A DNA stretch of 29,422 nt, from positions 1-29,422 of the forward strand of contig JBNMKN010000009.1 of assembly GCA_050874365.1 (NCBI GenBank), given 5' to 3'. The notes beneath the pieces were generated by a model. That model had not been told where the DNA came from and searched no databases. It saw nothing but the letters and a program-made list of their open reading frames with translations. Numbering within the stretch: the first letter of the stretch is position 1; every line of letters starts with the position of its first letter. The stretch is from Eshraghiella sp050874365. GTDB taxonomy: Bacteria; Bacillota; Clostridia; Lachnospirales; Lachnospiraceae. This document shows positions 6,911 to 15,781 of this stretch, one piece after another. A program made the translations under genes and the position numbers.

Positions 6911-8698
6911 ATGAATAATTTATTACCTAATCGCTCTGATGTCAATACCAAAGACACCTGGGCAACCGATGATTTATATAAAACCGATCAATTATTTCTT
7001 GAGGATCTTGAAGTTTTCAAAAAACGCATTGATGAGCTTGGCTCTTACAAGGGAAAGCTTAATGGTGCCCACAATCTTTATGATTACTTTTCACTTAAAA
7101 ATAACATAATGCTCCTTGCCGACAGGGTAAGCCACTATGCTTCCCTGAAATCCGATGAGGATACCGGCAATTCCCTATATCAGAATTACAGAGCCAAGGT
7201 TTCCGACGCTTTTGTGCTTATGAGCAGCGCCACGGCTTTTGAAGTCCCTGAATTAATATCCGTGGGCATGGATAGGATTGGGGAGATGTGTAAGGAACTT
7301 CCTGAGCTGTCTTTTTACAGGCATGCAATAGATGACGAGCTTCGCCTGTCCAAGCATACCCTTGACGAACAGGGCGAACAGCTTTTGGCTTTGTCAGGCG
7401 AGATGGCTGACGCTTCGTCAAATACTTTTTCACTTCTTTCCAATGCCGACATGGCTTTTGAACCATTTAAAGTTGACGATAAAGAATACCATATCTCACA
7501 GGGCAGTTTTGTTCCGCTTATGCAGAACCGTAACAGAGAGGTAAGAAAAGCAGCTTTTACTAATTATTATAAGGAATACAAACAATTCAGCAACACCTTT
7601 GCATCACTTATTAACGGTCAGATGAAAATGCTTTCCTTCTACGCCAAAGCCGGTAAGTACAATTCAACTCTTGAGGCTTCCCTGATGGCTAACAACGTAA
7701 GTACGGACATATATTACAATCTCATTGAGGCTGTACATCAGAATATCGGTCTTATGCACGACTATGTAAAATTACGCAAAAAAGCTCTTGGTCTTTCAGA
7801 GCTTCATATGTATGACATTTACGTTCCTCTTGTAAAAGAATCCGACCGCAATATTCCATACGATACCGCAAGAAAAGACATTCTTGAGGCTTTATCGGTG
7901 TACGGGGATGATTACTTAAATGTTATTAAAGAGGCTTTTGATAACCGCTGGATTGACAAATACGAGAACAAAGGAAAAAGAAGCGGTGCTTATTCCGCAG
8001 GCTCTTTTGTCCATCCATACATTCTCCTCAATTACAAGGATAATCTTGACAGTGAATTTACGCTGGTGCATGAGTTAGGTCATGCAATGCACTCATATTT
8101 CTCCAACAAAGCCAACGAACCCATATATTCACAGTATGTAATATTTGTTGCGGAGGTTGCTTCCACCTGCAACGAAGCCCTGCTTATGAGGTACCTGCTT
8201 AACAAAACCACGGATAAAAAAGAACGCGCCGTACTCATTAACTATTTCCTTGAACAATTTAAGGGAACGTTATACAGACAGACAATGTTTGCTGAATTTG
8301 AACTGTTTATGAATAAGCGGATTGCTTCAGGAGAATCTCTTACCGCCGATATCCTGAATGAAAAATATTACGAGCTTAATAAGTTTTACTTTGGAGAGGA
8401 CATTGTGCTTGATGAGGAAATCGCACTTGAATGGGCAAGAATCCCTCATTTCTACTACAATTACTATGTATACCAGTATGCAACAGGATTTTCCGCTGCT
8501 ATTGCTCTTTCCGATATGCTTCTTAACGGCGGAGAGCCGGCAGTCAGAAAATATCTTAATTTTCTAAGTTCCGGCTGCACCAAAGACCCCGTCTCTCTTT
8601 TAAAGGATGCAGGAGTTGATATGTCAAGTGCCGCACCGATTAACACGGCACTTAATCTTTTCAGAAACCTGTTAAAAGAATTTGAAGAACTGCTTTAA
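6911..8698 (+). CDS. pepF: Oligoendopeptidase F (M3B zinc metallopeptidase)
   Basis: A cytoplasmic zinc peptidase that cleaves short peptides. The ATG at 6911 is chosen because AAAAAGGAGG lies 6 nt upstream and the family N-terminus (LPNRSDV...DTWATDDLY) starts directly after it; this gives 595 residues, normal for PepF. An M3 N-terminal domain comes first. The HExxH motif sits in LVHELGHAMHSYFS, and the downstream glutamate motif in the FVAEVASTCNEALL segment completes the zinc site. The C-terminal YQYATGFSAA segment is also characteristic. It is one of only two plus-strand genes here, stands alone, and converges on lspA with a shared terminator. Confidence 0.95.
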   Translation: MNNLLPNRSDVNTKDTWATDDLYKTDQLFLEDLEVFKKRIDELGSYKGKLNGAHNLYDYFSLKNNIMLLADRVSHYASLKSDEDTGNSLYQNYRAKVSDAFVLMSSATAFEVPELISVGMDRIGEMCKELPELSFYRHAIDDELRLSKHTLDEQGEQLLALSGEMADASSNTFSLLSNADMAFEPFKVDDKEYHISQGSFVPLMQNRNREVRKAAFTNYYKEYKQFSNTFASLINGQMKMLSFYAKAGKYNSTLEASLMANNVSTDIYYNLIEAVHQNIGLMHDYVKLRKKALGLSELHMYDIYVPLVKESDRNIPYDTARKDILEALSVYGDDYLNVIKEAFDNRWIDKYENKGKRSGAYSAGSFVHPYILLNYKDNLDSEFTLVHELGHAMHSYFSNKANEPIYSQYVIFVAEVASTCNEALLMRYLLNKTTDKKERAVLINYFLEQFKGTLYRQTMFAEFELFMNKRIASGESLTADILNEKYYELNKFYFGEDIVLDEEIALEWARIPHFYYNYYVYQYATGFSAAIALSDMLLNGGEPAVRKYLNFLSSGCTKDPVSLLKDAGVDMSSAAPINTALNLFRNLLKEFEELL

Positions 8699-8703
8699 TA
8701 AAA

Positions 8704-8739
8704 AAGAGCTTCCGGTCATTTAACTGACCGAAAGCTCTT
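8704..8739. terminator. Bidirectional terminator between pepF and lspA
   Basis: Fifteen-base arms (AAGAGCTTCCGGTCA and its near-perfect complement) with one mismatch flank a 6-nt loop. On the plus side the hairpin is followed by ATTTTATTTTTTC; on the minus side the TTTTTTATTAAAG end of pepF follows. The lspA stop codon is 5 nt away. Confidence 0.87.
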
Positions 8740-8743
8740 AATT

Positions 8744-9226
8744 TTATTTTTTCTTATCTTTCTTACTCTTCTTACTGTCTGAATTAATCATGTAAAGCAC
8801 AGTTCCGATAAATATGCTGAAGTCGGCAATATTATATGTCATCCGCTCCATTCTGTCTGATTTATCGATATTAAACTGGATATAATCTACAACTTTACCA
8901 CGGATATACCTGTCTGCCACATTGGAAAGTGCTCCGCCGATAATCATTGCGGCTCCAAGTTTTCTGTTAATCCGTCCTCTCTTAGAGAAAAATAACGGAA
9001 GTGAAAGTATCAGGAATATCACAAGCACAAGTGATGATATTCTCTTAACCTTTGCAGGATCCTCGTCTAACACGTTACCTGCCATACCTTCATTAAAAGT
9101 TCTTACTATCCTAACTTTCCCTTTAAACTTTTGGATTGGAAAACCCGCTTCCGGAATCTCCAATATCTTAGCCTTAATAATCAAATCAGCTACAAGGATA
9201 ATCAGTATGACAACTATGTATACCAT
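8744..9226 (-). CDS. lspA: Signal peptidase II (lipoprotein signal peptidase)
   Basis: LspA is an inner-membrane aspartyl protease that removes signal peptides from prolipoproteins after lipidation. The 160-residue protein has four hydrophobic segments (about 2-18, 63-82, 88-104 and 132-147). The GGALSNVADRYIRGKVVDYIQF motif region carries catalytic Asp114, and NIADFSI carries catalytic Asp135. The family's N-terminal DQxxK is changed to ADLIIK. The C-terminus is a lysine/serine tail. GGAG lies 8 nt before the ATG. It follows the chemoreceptor gene by 21 nt on the same strand and may be co-transcribed with it. Confidence 0.9.
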   Translation of the reverse strand: MVYIVVILIILVADLIIKAKILEIPEAGFPIQKFKGKVRIVRTFNEGMAGNVLDEDPAKVKRISSLVLVIFLILSLPLFFSKRGRINRKLGAAMIIGGALSNVADRYIRGKVVDYIQFNIDKSDRMERMTYNIADFSIFIGTVLYMINSDSKKSKKDKKK

Positions 9227-9247
9227 GCTCTACACTCCATTCAATAT

Positions 9248-11530
9248 CTACTCTACCTTAAATACGCTTACGCTGCTCTCAAGATTGTCGGCAAGTTCAT
9301 TAAGCTTATTAGCCGATGCCGCAAGCTCTAACATCATTGAAGTAAGTTCTTCGATTGATGCCATAGTCTCTTCTGTAGCAGCCGCATTTTCTTCGGATAC
9401 CGCAGAAAGTGATTCTATAACTTCTACAATCTTATTCTTATTAACGTCAAGTGCATTACTTTCATTGCTGATGCCGTTAATCTGATCCATTGACTTCTCT
9501 ACGCCTTCTCTTACTGTTCCGAAGATTGACTTAGTCTCATGAATCTTATTTTCCTGATCGGATACGGCATTCTTAACTTCTTCCATAATCTTGACTGTCT
9601 TATTGGATTCAACCGTAAGACCGTCTATTATGTGTTGAATCTTAACTGCCGACTGGTTAGACTGCTCTGCAAGCTTCTGTATCTCGGATGCAACAACCGC
9701 AAAACCTCGTCCTGCTTCACCTGCCCTTGCCGCCTCAATACTTGCGTTAAGTGAAAGGAGATTAGTCTGTGATGCTATATTGGTAATTATCTCAACTGCC
9801 TGTCCGATTTCTTTTGCGGATACATTGGTAACTTCTGTCTGTGTTGCAATAAGTTCAACGGCTTCGCTTGTCTTGGCTGTTGTCTCAACAAGGTCACCCA
9901 TGATATTCTGGGCATTATTCTCAGCCTTACCCATATTAGCGGCTGTGGTTGATAATACTTCTACTTCTTCAACAACGTGTCTGATAAGTGAACCGATGTT
10001 ATCAACATGTCCTACCGCAGACTGTGTCTCATCTGCCTGTGATGATGCACCTGCCGCAATTTCTTCGATTGCGTGGCTGATATCTTCAACTGTTCTGCTT
10101 GACTGGTTAGACATTGTGTCAACATTGTCGGACGCTTTCTTAACAATGGATACAGACTCTTTGATTTCACCGATAACCTTTGTGAATCTGTCTCGCAATA
10201 CTTGTGTGGTTCTTGCTATGTTACCGATTTCGTCTTTACGCTTAAGGTCTGAATCATTAAATGTTACGGTAAGGTCACCTGTAGACATTGTATCAAGGGC
10301 CTTATCTATTCTCTTCATAGTCTTAGACATCTGTCTTGCAAGGATTGTAACAATTACAAGTGATAAAAGGAATACTGCGCTGAGACCGATAACCGATGTC
10401 TTGGTCTTATCTGCTATTCTCTGCTTATCGCCTGTTGTCTCAATACCTACATAAATCATTCCCACTACTTCGCCGTCTTCACCGTCTGAATATAATGGGA
10501 GATAACATACATAATAATCGGCTCTGTTAAGTCTTTCCTCACCATAGTAAGTGTTGCCTTCCATAACCGTATTGTAAACATTTTCTTCTGCCTTATTGCC
10601 TAATGTTCTTCTTCCGTTGACATCCATAATAGATGTTATCTTGATTTCATTGCCGTAGTAAAGGGCAGATTCGATTCCCGTCTCTTTCTTAAGAGTATCA
10701 AGTAAGGAATTATTACCTGTAAGTCTTGTCTCTCCTTTGTAAAGGACTCCCGAACCGTCTACCGTGTATTCGCCTTCATATCCGTAAACATACGCACTCT
10801 TGATTGCCGAAGCCGCTGTCTGTAAAGTGGTTGTTCTGTCCTCTTCAATGGTCTTTTTAATGAAATCCCTTGAGAAAACAAGTGAAATGGCAAACATAAA
10901 CGTAAGAGGAAGAATCGTACATATAAGGATACGGAACATAAATGATATTCCTTTTTTAACCTTTTTGACCTTCTCTATTACTTCTTCTGCCTTCTCTTCA
11001 CCGACAAGATTATCAAGTATCTCAACCTTTTTCTTGTCCATGCGTTCTTTTCTCTTACGGTGCTTTTCTTTAACCTTGGTCTTAAGATCTTCCTTAGCTT
11101 CGCCGTCTTCTGTAATATCTTCGCAAGGTTCTTCTGTCGCTGCCTGTGTATCTGTGACAGCCTCATCCTCTACTGCCTGTGTATCTGTGACAGTCCCGCC
11201 TTCTGCCGCCTGTGTATCCGTAACAGCCTCAGTCTCCGTTACCTCCGGCTGTTCATCATCATTAACTGCGTCAGTTACCGTATCTGTCTCTTCCTGCTTA
11301 TCAGACTTCTTATTCTTCTTAACCTTAGGTGCCTTAGGCTTCTTCTCTTTCTTAGGCTTAGGTTCTTTCTTGTCCTTGGCTGCTTTTTTCTTTTTCCCTT
11401 TATTATTATCTGCCTCTGTATCAGTTGTTAATTCTGAATCATTGACTGTTGATAAATCCTGCTCTGCATTATCTTCCACAACATCATTAACTTCTTCATT
11501 GAGGTCCTCTCTGGTGTAGTTATCACTCAT
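9248..11530 (-). CDS. Methyl-accepting chemotaxis protein with long charged N-terminal extension
   Basis: A 760-residue transmembrane chemoreceptor. Residues 1-194 are a low-complexity cytoplasmic extension: acidic (1-43), lysine/proline-rich (44-78), acidic with three 11-residue VTDTQA repeats (about 103-133), then a mixed-charge helix (145-193). Membrane segment 1 is at 195-220. An extracellular sensor domain, probably single-Cache, spans about 221-376. Membrane segment 2 (377-399), a HAMP domain (about 400-452) and the signalling domain follow. The signalling tip is at about 583-625 (SQTNLLSLNASIEAARAGEAG-type sequence). There is no C-terminal pentapeptide tether. Most chemoreceptors start within a few residues of TM1, so the 194-residue extension is unusual. 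AAAGGAG precedes the start, and the gene has its own promoter at 11567-11595. Confidence 0.93.
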   Translation of the reverse strand: MSDNYTREDLNEEVNDVVEDNAEQDLSTVNDSELTTDTEADNNKGKKKKAAKDKKEPKPKKEKKPKAPKVKKNKKSDKQEETDTVTDAVNDDEQPEVTETEAVTDTQAAEGGTVTDTQAVEDEAVTDTQAATEEPCEDITEDGEAKEDLKTKVKEKHRKRKERMDKKKVEILDNLVGEEKAEEVIEKVKKVKKGISFMFRILICTILPLTFMFAISLVFSRDFIKKTIEEDRTTTLQTAASAIKSAYVYGYEGEYTVDGSGVLYKGETRLTGNNSLLDTLKKETGIESALYYGNEIKITSIMDVNGRRTLGNKAEENVYNTVMEGNTYYGEERLNRADYYVCYLPLYSDGEDGEVVGMIYVGIETTGDKQRIADKTKTSVIGLSAVFLLSLVIVTILARQMSKTMKRIDKALDTMSTGDLTVTFNDSDLKRKDEIGNIARTTQVLRDRFTKVIGEIKESVSIVKKASDNVDTMSNQSSRTVEDISHAIEEIAAGASSQADETQSAVGHVDNIGSLIRHVVEEVEVLSTTAANMGKAENNAQNIMGDLVETTAKTSEAVELIATQTEVTNVSAKEIGQAVEIITNIASQTNLLSLNASIEAARAGEAGRGFAVVASEIQKLAEQSNQSAVKIQHIIDGLTVESNKTVKIMEEVKNAVSDQENKIHETKSIFGTVREGVEKSMDQINGISNESNALDVNKNKIVEVIESLSAVSEENAAATEETMASIEELTSMMLELAASANKLNELADNLESSVSVFKVE
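11142..11240 (-). repeat. Three tandem 33-bp repeats inside the chemoreceptor gene
   Basis: The core gcctgtgtatctgtgacag (plus-strand sense) recurs at 11142, 11175 and 11208, exactly 33 bp apart; the third copy differs at two positions. Each unit encodes an 11-residue repeat starting VTDTQA. Keeping to multiples of three preserves the reading frame, so copy number could change without breaking the gene. Confidence 0.85.
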
Positions 11531-11566
11531 AATTACTTCTCCTTTGACGTTGGTAAATATGAGTAT

Positions 11567-11595
11567 ATTTTACTATATTTATATATTATTTGCAA
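11567..11595 (-). promoter_or_regulatory. Promoter of the chemoreceptor gene
   Basis: On the minus strand there is a -35 TTGCAA (11590-11595), a 17-nt A/T-only-plus-one-G spacer and a -10 TAAAAT (11567-11572), 36 bp before the start codon. It looks like a housekeeping-type promoter rather than the flagellar sigma type. Confidence 0.7.
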
Positions 11596-11615
11596 GGAAA
11601 TACCGTCATTTTTAC

Positions 11616-13025
11616 CTATTTTTCTTTTCCCAGACGTATTCTGAACAGTTTACGTTTTAACATATTCCAGTTAAAAGGTATGATGGGGTATATATAACTT
11701 TTTTCCGATATGGTTCTGTTAAATACAAGGCATAAAATAAATATCAGAACGCCTGCAATAAATCCCCAGATATTAAAGAACCATGTCAGCACAAGTATTA
11801 TTAATCTGAAAAATTTAATAGCGTAACCTATTTCAAAACTTGCCTGCGTATACGTTCCTATTGACACAAACGCCATATATAACATGCTTTCCGGTTCAAA
11901 CCAGCCGGAGCTTACCGCATATTCGCCCACAACGATACCGGCAATTACGCTTAAAGGCGTTGACAGAAGCGTCGGTGTATTTACTGCGGCAAGGCGTAAT
12001 CCGTCAATGGCAAATTCCAGTATAAAAAGCTGCAAAAGCACGGGCACCGTGGAATTGTGTTCTTCTATCAATACAAATTCCAGCCATTTTGGTACGCTTT
12101 CGGGATTATTTAATAACAGCACCCACACAGGCGTAAGAAGAAGCGAAAAAATCGCTATACAGTATCTTGACAGTTTAAGGTAGGTTCCTGTTACCGGCGG
12201 AAAATAGTAATCGTCTGCCTCTTCCGCTATATCAAAAATAGATGTTGGGAGAATCATTACCGCAGGGGAATTATCGATTAAAACAACTATATTGCCGTCA
12301 AAAAGGGCTGCTGCCGCCGAATCCGGTCTTTCCGTGTATTTGAATTTCGGAAAGGGATTGATATAGCTTCCCTTTAAAAGGGTTTCCGCAAGACTTTCAA
12401 TATTCATGGTAAGTGCATCCACGTTAATGGATTTAATACGCTCTTTAATATTTTCAAGCAGTTTTTTATCCGCCAGCCCGTCAATGTAAGCGACTGCAAT
12501 ATCGGTCTTTGAAAGTCTTCCCGCACTTAACGCCTCGACCCTGAAATCCTTGGTTCTCACCCTTCGCCTTATAAGTCCCACATTGCCCGCAATGGATTCC
12601 ACAAATCCATCCCTCGAACCTCGTAACACCCTGTTTTTCCATGGCTCCGATACGCTTCTTGATGGGTACGTCCTGCAGTCTATGAGAAAAACATTGTCAA
12701 ACCCCTCCATAAACATAACCGCCATTCCCTGCATAAGGGGCACGATTGATTTAACGGGGCTGTATTCCACATCAACTTCGATATGCGGGATTAAATCCGC
12801 CATTTCATCAGCCGACCCAGGTATATCCTCTTCTTTTAAATCCGAGAAAAACTCCAAAAGTTTTTCCATCAGTTCATCTTTAATGAAGCTGTCTATCATA
12901 AAAAAAGCTGCCTTTTTCCCTGCGATTTTAATATTTTTTACAATCATATCAAAATTTTTCTCAGGCTGTACCAGCTCTTCAAAATATTTTACATTATCTT
13001 CAAATTTATCACTATATTTTTCCAT
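11616..13025 (-). CDS. spoVAF: GerA-family spore protein, SpoVAF-like
   Basis: This 469-residue integral membrane protein belongs to the GerA/SpoVAF germinant-receptor A-subunit family. It has a soluble N-terminal half (about 1-280) containing the conserved VFLIDCRTYPSRSVSEP and RGSRDGFVES segments. Four to six membrane segments follow, with the LFILEFAIDGLRLAAVNTP-type stretch. The absence of the long acidic N-terminal extension and the EHNSTVP loop point to SpoVAF rather than GerAA/GerKA, but this is by pattern memory. The ATG at 13025 is chosen over an upstream TTG because GGGAG lies 7 nt before it. SpoVAF normally sits in the spoVA operon; here no other spoVA or ger gene is nearby. A terminator-like hairpin lies directly over its translation start region. 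Confidence 0.85.
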   Translation of the reverse strand: MEKYSDKFEDNVKYFEELVQPEKNFDMIVKNIKIAGKKAAFFMIDSFIKDELMEKLLEFFSDLKEEDIPGSADEMADLIPHIEVDVEYSPVKSIVPLMQGMAVMFMEGFDNVFLIDCRTYPSRSVSEPWKNRVLRGSRDGFVESIAGNVGLIRRRVRTKDFRVEALSAGRLSKTDIAVAYIDGLADKKLLENIKERIKSINVDALTMNIESLAETLLKGSYINPFPKFKYTERPDSAAAALFDGNIVVLIDNSPAVMILPTSIFDIAEEADDYYFPPVTGTYLKLSRYCIAIFSLLLTPVWVLLLNNPESVPKWLEFVLIEEHNSTVPVLLQLFILEFAIDGLRLAAVNTPTLLSTPLSVIAGIVVGEYAVSSGWFEPESMLYMAFVSIGTYTQASFEIGYAIKFFRLIILVLTWFFNIWGFIAGVLIFILCLVFNRTISEKSYIYPIIPFNWNMLKRKLFRIRLGKEK

Positions 13026-13065
13026 AAAAAAACTCCCAGGCAAGTGTTATTAATAGCTTGCCCGG
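13026..13065 (-). terminator. Terminator-like hairpin over the spoVAF start
   Basis: On the minus strand, 9-bp arms (CCGGGCAAG at 13057-13065, CTTGCCTGG at 13036-13044) with one G-T pair and a 12-nt loop are followed by GAG and a run of seven Ts (13026-13032), the form of an intrinsic terminator for the upstream ABC operon. The T-run ends one base before the spoVAF ATG, and the GGGAG ribosome-binding site begins within the 3' arm. The same element could therefore act on transcription and on spoVAF translation. Confidence 0.72.
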
Positions 13066-13082
13066 AAGTTCCGGTAATATTC

Positions 13083-13883
13083 CTAATTTCCTGCACTTTC
13101 GTATTTTGAAATTCCAATTTTGAAAACCGAATACGCCAGTATGCTTAATATAACTGCAATCAGACATTCGATGCCAACCGTCATAAGCGCACTTTTCTGT
13201 ATGAGAAAATAGCTTGCGGGAAAATATGCCACAAACGCAAACGGCACAACAAATGTCAGAATAAACTGTATCGGTTTTGAGTAAATCTCAACGGGATATT
13301 TTGCAAAATCTGCCATTTCGTATGCAACTTGAAGGAACGGTCCGCTTCTTTTTATCCAAAAGGAAAGACTTGCAAAAAGTAGTTTGATGGATGTGTAAAT
13401 TACCGCTCCCGCAATCACAGAAACAATAAACATCACTATATGCATGCCGTCCACAATTACAATGCCTTTGCTTAAAGACATGACAATGAGAATTGTTCCG
13501 ATTAACAGTTCCCCGACTGCGTCCGGCTGGAGTTTTTCGCAGATAATCTGGAAAAACACGTTCATGGGTCTTAGCATATATCTGTCAAAATCTCCGTTTA
13601 CCACCATTCTCCACGCCACAAGCCATATATTATCCGTAAAAAGATGGTCTATTCCTCTTGGAATCTGTGCAAAGCCGTATATAAATATAAGCTGGCTTAA
13701 TGTCCAACCGTTAAGATTGGGTATTTTGTCAAAAATAAGATATAAAAATGCGATTCCCAAGGCCTGGGTAAAAAAGAACCCGAACAGTCCCATAAGGAAA
13801 TCCACTTTTGATTGTACAAGTGTTTTAAAAAATTGTTTTATCAAAACACGATAGAGGCGGAAATATCTTTTTATTTTAGCCAT
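13083..13883 (-). CDS. ABC-2 type exporter permease (COG3694-like)
   Basis: A 266-residue membrane protein with about six hydrophobic segments and the ABC-2 permease layout. Recognisable landmarks are the FRLYRVLIKQFFK amphipathic start, the DRYMLRPMN segment after the second membrane pair and the C-terminal PASYFL segment, typical of the COG3694 partner of COG4586/COG4587 transporters. The GGAGG for its ATG lies at the end of the preceding permease gene, 3 nt away. It is the third gene of an ATPase-permease-permease operon. The substrate is unknown; relatives are often linked to drug or lipid export. Confidence 0.87.
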   Translation of the reverse strand: MAKIKRYFRLYRVLIKQFFKTLVQSKVDFLMGLFGFFFTQALGIAFLYLIFDKIPNLNGWTLSQLIFIYGFAQIPRGIDHLFTDNIWLVAWRMVVNGDFDRYMLRPMNVFFQIICEKLQPDAVGELLIGTILIVMSLSKGIVIVDGMHIVMFIVSVIAGAVIYTSIKLLFASLSFWIKRSGPFLQVAYEMADFAKYPVEIYSKPIQFILTFVVPFAFVAYFPASYFLIQKSALMTVGIECLIAVILSILAYSVFKIGISKYESAGN

Positions 13884-13886
13884 ATC

Positions 13887-14705
13887 CTAACCTCCTAACA
13901 CAATAAGTCTCTTGGTTACACGTTTCCATATAAGGCTTCCTATCACATACAACAGCACAACCCATATAACCTGCCTAAGGAGTACAAATGCAAGCCCGCT
14001 TCCCTGAAATTTTCCCAGATAAATCATGACCGGTGTGTAGGTCATTGAGGAAAACGGCAGAAAGTTAAACACTTTTTGTACTGTCTCAGGGAAAAATGTA
14101 AGTGGTATGAGCTGTCCCGTGAGGAATGACAGCACCGCTGATTCTATCATCTGCAGTCCGAATATATATGTGGTAAAAAATGCTATAAGTCCGAAACAGA
14201 AATCAAATAAAAGATATATCAACAGACTTAACATCATACTAAGCACATAGAGGAGTAAATTAACCCAGCCTGTGAAGGGCAGGCATAAAACTTTTGCCCT
14301 GTAAATTTCAACGCCAATCCATACAAACACGGCGGGCATCACAAAATTATACATTGAGTATCCGAAGCCTTTGAATATGATGCTCATCCTGTAGTCAATG
14401 GGTTTGATAAGGTTATTGGCTACCGTGCCTTTTACCACATCAAAGCTGACTTCTTCGTTAATTGACACATTGGCTACCATTTTTGTCACATACGTCATAA
14501 ATACATAGATAACCATTTCGGAAACCGTAAGTCCGCCTATCACTCCGCCGCCTGCACTGCCGTACACGGCTTTCCACAGGTAGTAATTTATTAACGAGCC
14601 GAAAAGGCTGCACAATATAAAAAGATATACCGAGCCTTTATATGCCATACATGCTTTTATCTGATTAGATGCAAAAGGAAAATAGGTGCGAAAAAATTTT
14701 TTCAT
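13887..14705 (-). CDS. ABC-2 type exporter permease (COG4587-like)
   Basis: A membrane permease of about 272 residues with six hydrophobic segments, forming a heterodimer with the next permease in this family. The SINEEVSFDVVKGTVANNLIKPIDYRMS-like region between the first membrane pairs is the conserved cytoplasmic loop that contacts the ATPase. I prefer the ATG at 14705: GGGTG lies 7 nt upstream of it but only 1-2 nt from the ATG at 14711. The latter would overlap the ATPase stop as ATGA. Translation is coupled to the ATPase gene either way. Confidence 0.87.
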   Translation of the reverse strand: MKKFFRTYFPFASNQIKACMAYKGSVYLFILCSLFGSLINYYLWKAVYGSAGGGVIGGLTVSEMVIYVFMTYVTKMVANVSINEEVSFDVVKGTVANNLIKPIDYRMSIIFKGFGYSMYNFVMPAVFVWIGVEIYRAKVLCLPFTGWVNLLLYVLSMMLSLLIYLLFDFCFGLIAFFTTYIFGLQMIESAVLSFLTGQLIPLTFFPETVQKVFNFLPFSSMTYTPVMIYLGKFQGSGLAFVLLRQVIWVVLLYVIGSLIWKRVTKRLIVLGG

Positions 14706-14707
14706 AT

Positions 14708-15739
14708 TCATTCACCCTTTCTGTCCAATCCTGAAAGACCGTGGCTGTAAATTTCTTTTACTATATCTGCCAGTTCCGTTTCCTGGATTTTTACGTCTTT
14801 AACGTCTGTAAGTTCCATTACCGGAGACATAATTTCAGACATTTTCACTTTGTCTTTGTCAAAAATAAATGTTATTGTCCCCATTTCGTCATCGGTTTCA
14901 AAGGACAGGATTTCTTTATTTTTTGACGTGATACTGCACCAGTCGGTCTTTTTACATAACGGAAGATTTGACACTTCCATCGTTACTCTTCTCATTCTTC
15001 CATAGGTATCTTTCAACTGCTTAAGGCTGCCATCGTATATCTTGTGGCCTTCATCAATAATGATGATTCGGCTGCATAATTCTTCTATATCGCCTATATC
15101 ATGGGTTGTAAGTATTACCGTGGTATTATATTTACGATTAATTTCTTTTATCGCTTCTCTTATCTTGTCTTTTACAATAAGGTCAAGTCCGATTGTAGGT
15201 TCATCAAGATAAAGCACTTTAGGATTATGTATAAGTGAGGCTCCCAAATCTGCTCTCATCCTCTGTCCCAAAGAAAGCGTCCTTACAGGCTGTGAGAAAA
15301 ATTCCGGCAAATCAAGCACCTCATTCAGAAACTTCATCCTTTCTTCGTAGTCTGCGTCCGACACATCATAAATTTCCTTAAGAATTGTAAATGACTCCGA
15401 CAAAGGCAAATCCCACCACAACTGTGTTCTCTGCCCAAATACAACGCCTATATTCTTGGCATTTTCAATTCTTTCCTTGCTTGGATCAATACCATTAACG
15501 GTACATACCCCCGATGTAGGTTTCAAAATTCCCGTCATCATCTTAATGGTGGTAGATTTGCCTGCACCATTGCTTCCGATATAACCAACGATTTCGCCCT
15601 CTTCAATTTCAAAAGAAATATCATCAACTGCCTTTTTTCTTACTTTCTCGTTAGAAAAAAGACCTTTAATTGCACCCTTTAAGCCCGGATATTTCTTCGA
15701 TGAAACAAATTCCTTGGAGATATGTTCTACTTTAATCAT
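14708..15739 (-). CDS. ABC transporter ATP-binding protein (COG4586-like)
   Basis: A cytoplasmic ATPase of 343 residues driving the two permeases encoded downstream. Motifs in order are Walker A GSNGAGKST (55-63), Q-loop Gln103, signature LSLGQ (155-159), Walker B VLYLDEPT (176-183) and the switch histidine in TTHD. The ABC core begins with a short insertion (GLKGAIKGLFSN, 19-30) seen in this subfamily, and about 90 C-terminal residues form an accessory domain. The frame is open for 39 codons upstream, but the ATG at 15739 has GGAG 8 nt before it and the promoter lies inside the longer version, so the shorter start is right. First gene of the operon. Confidence 0.93.
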   Translation of the reverse strand: MIKVEHISKEFVSSKKYPGLKGAIKGLFSNEKVRKKAVDDISFEIEEGEIVGYIGSNGAGKSTTIKMMTGILKPTSGVCTVNGIDPSKERIENAKNIGVVFGQRTQLWWDLPLSESFTILKEIYDVSDADYEERMKFLNEVLDLPEFFSQPVRTLSLGQRMRADLGASLIHNPKVLYLDEPTIGLDLIVKDKIREAIKEINRKYNTTVILTTHDIGDIEELCSRIIIIDEGHKIYDGSLKQLKDTYGRMRRVTMEVSNLPLCKKTDWCSITSKNKEILSFETDDEMGTITFIFDKDKVKMSEIMSPVMELTDVKDVKIQETELADIVKEIYSHGLSGLDRKGE

Positions 15740-15781
15740 TAAATCATCTCCTTTTCTTATAATGCAAACACTTGTTTTGCC

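Noticed and set aside
10800..11519. Plus-strand 239-residue frame opposite the chemoreceptor
   Set aside because: It is a Ser/Leu-rich shadow of the Lys/Glu/Asp-rich coding strand with no ribosome site.
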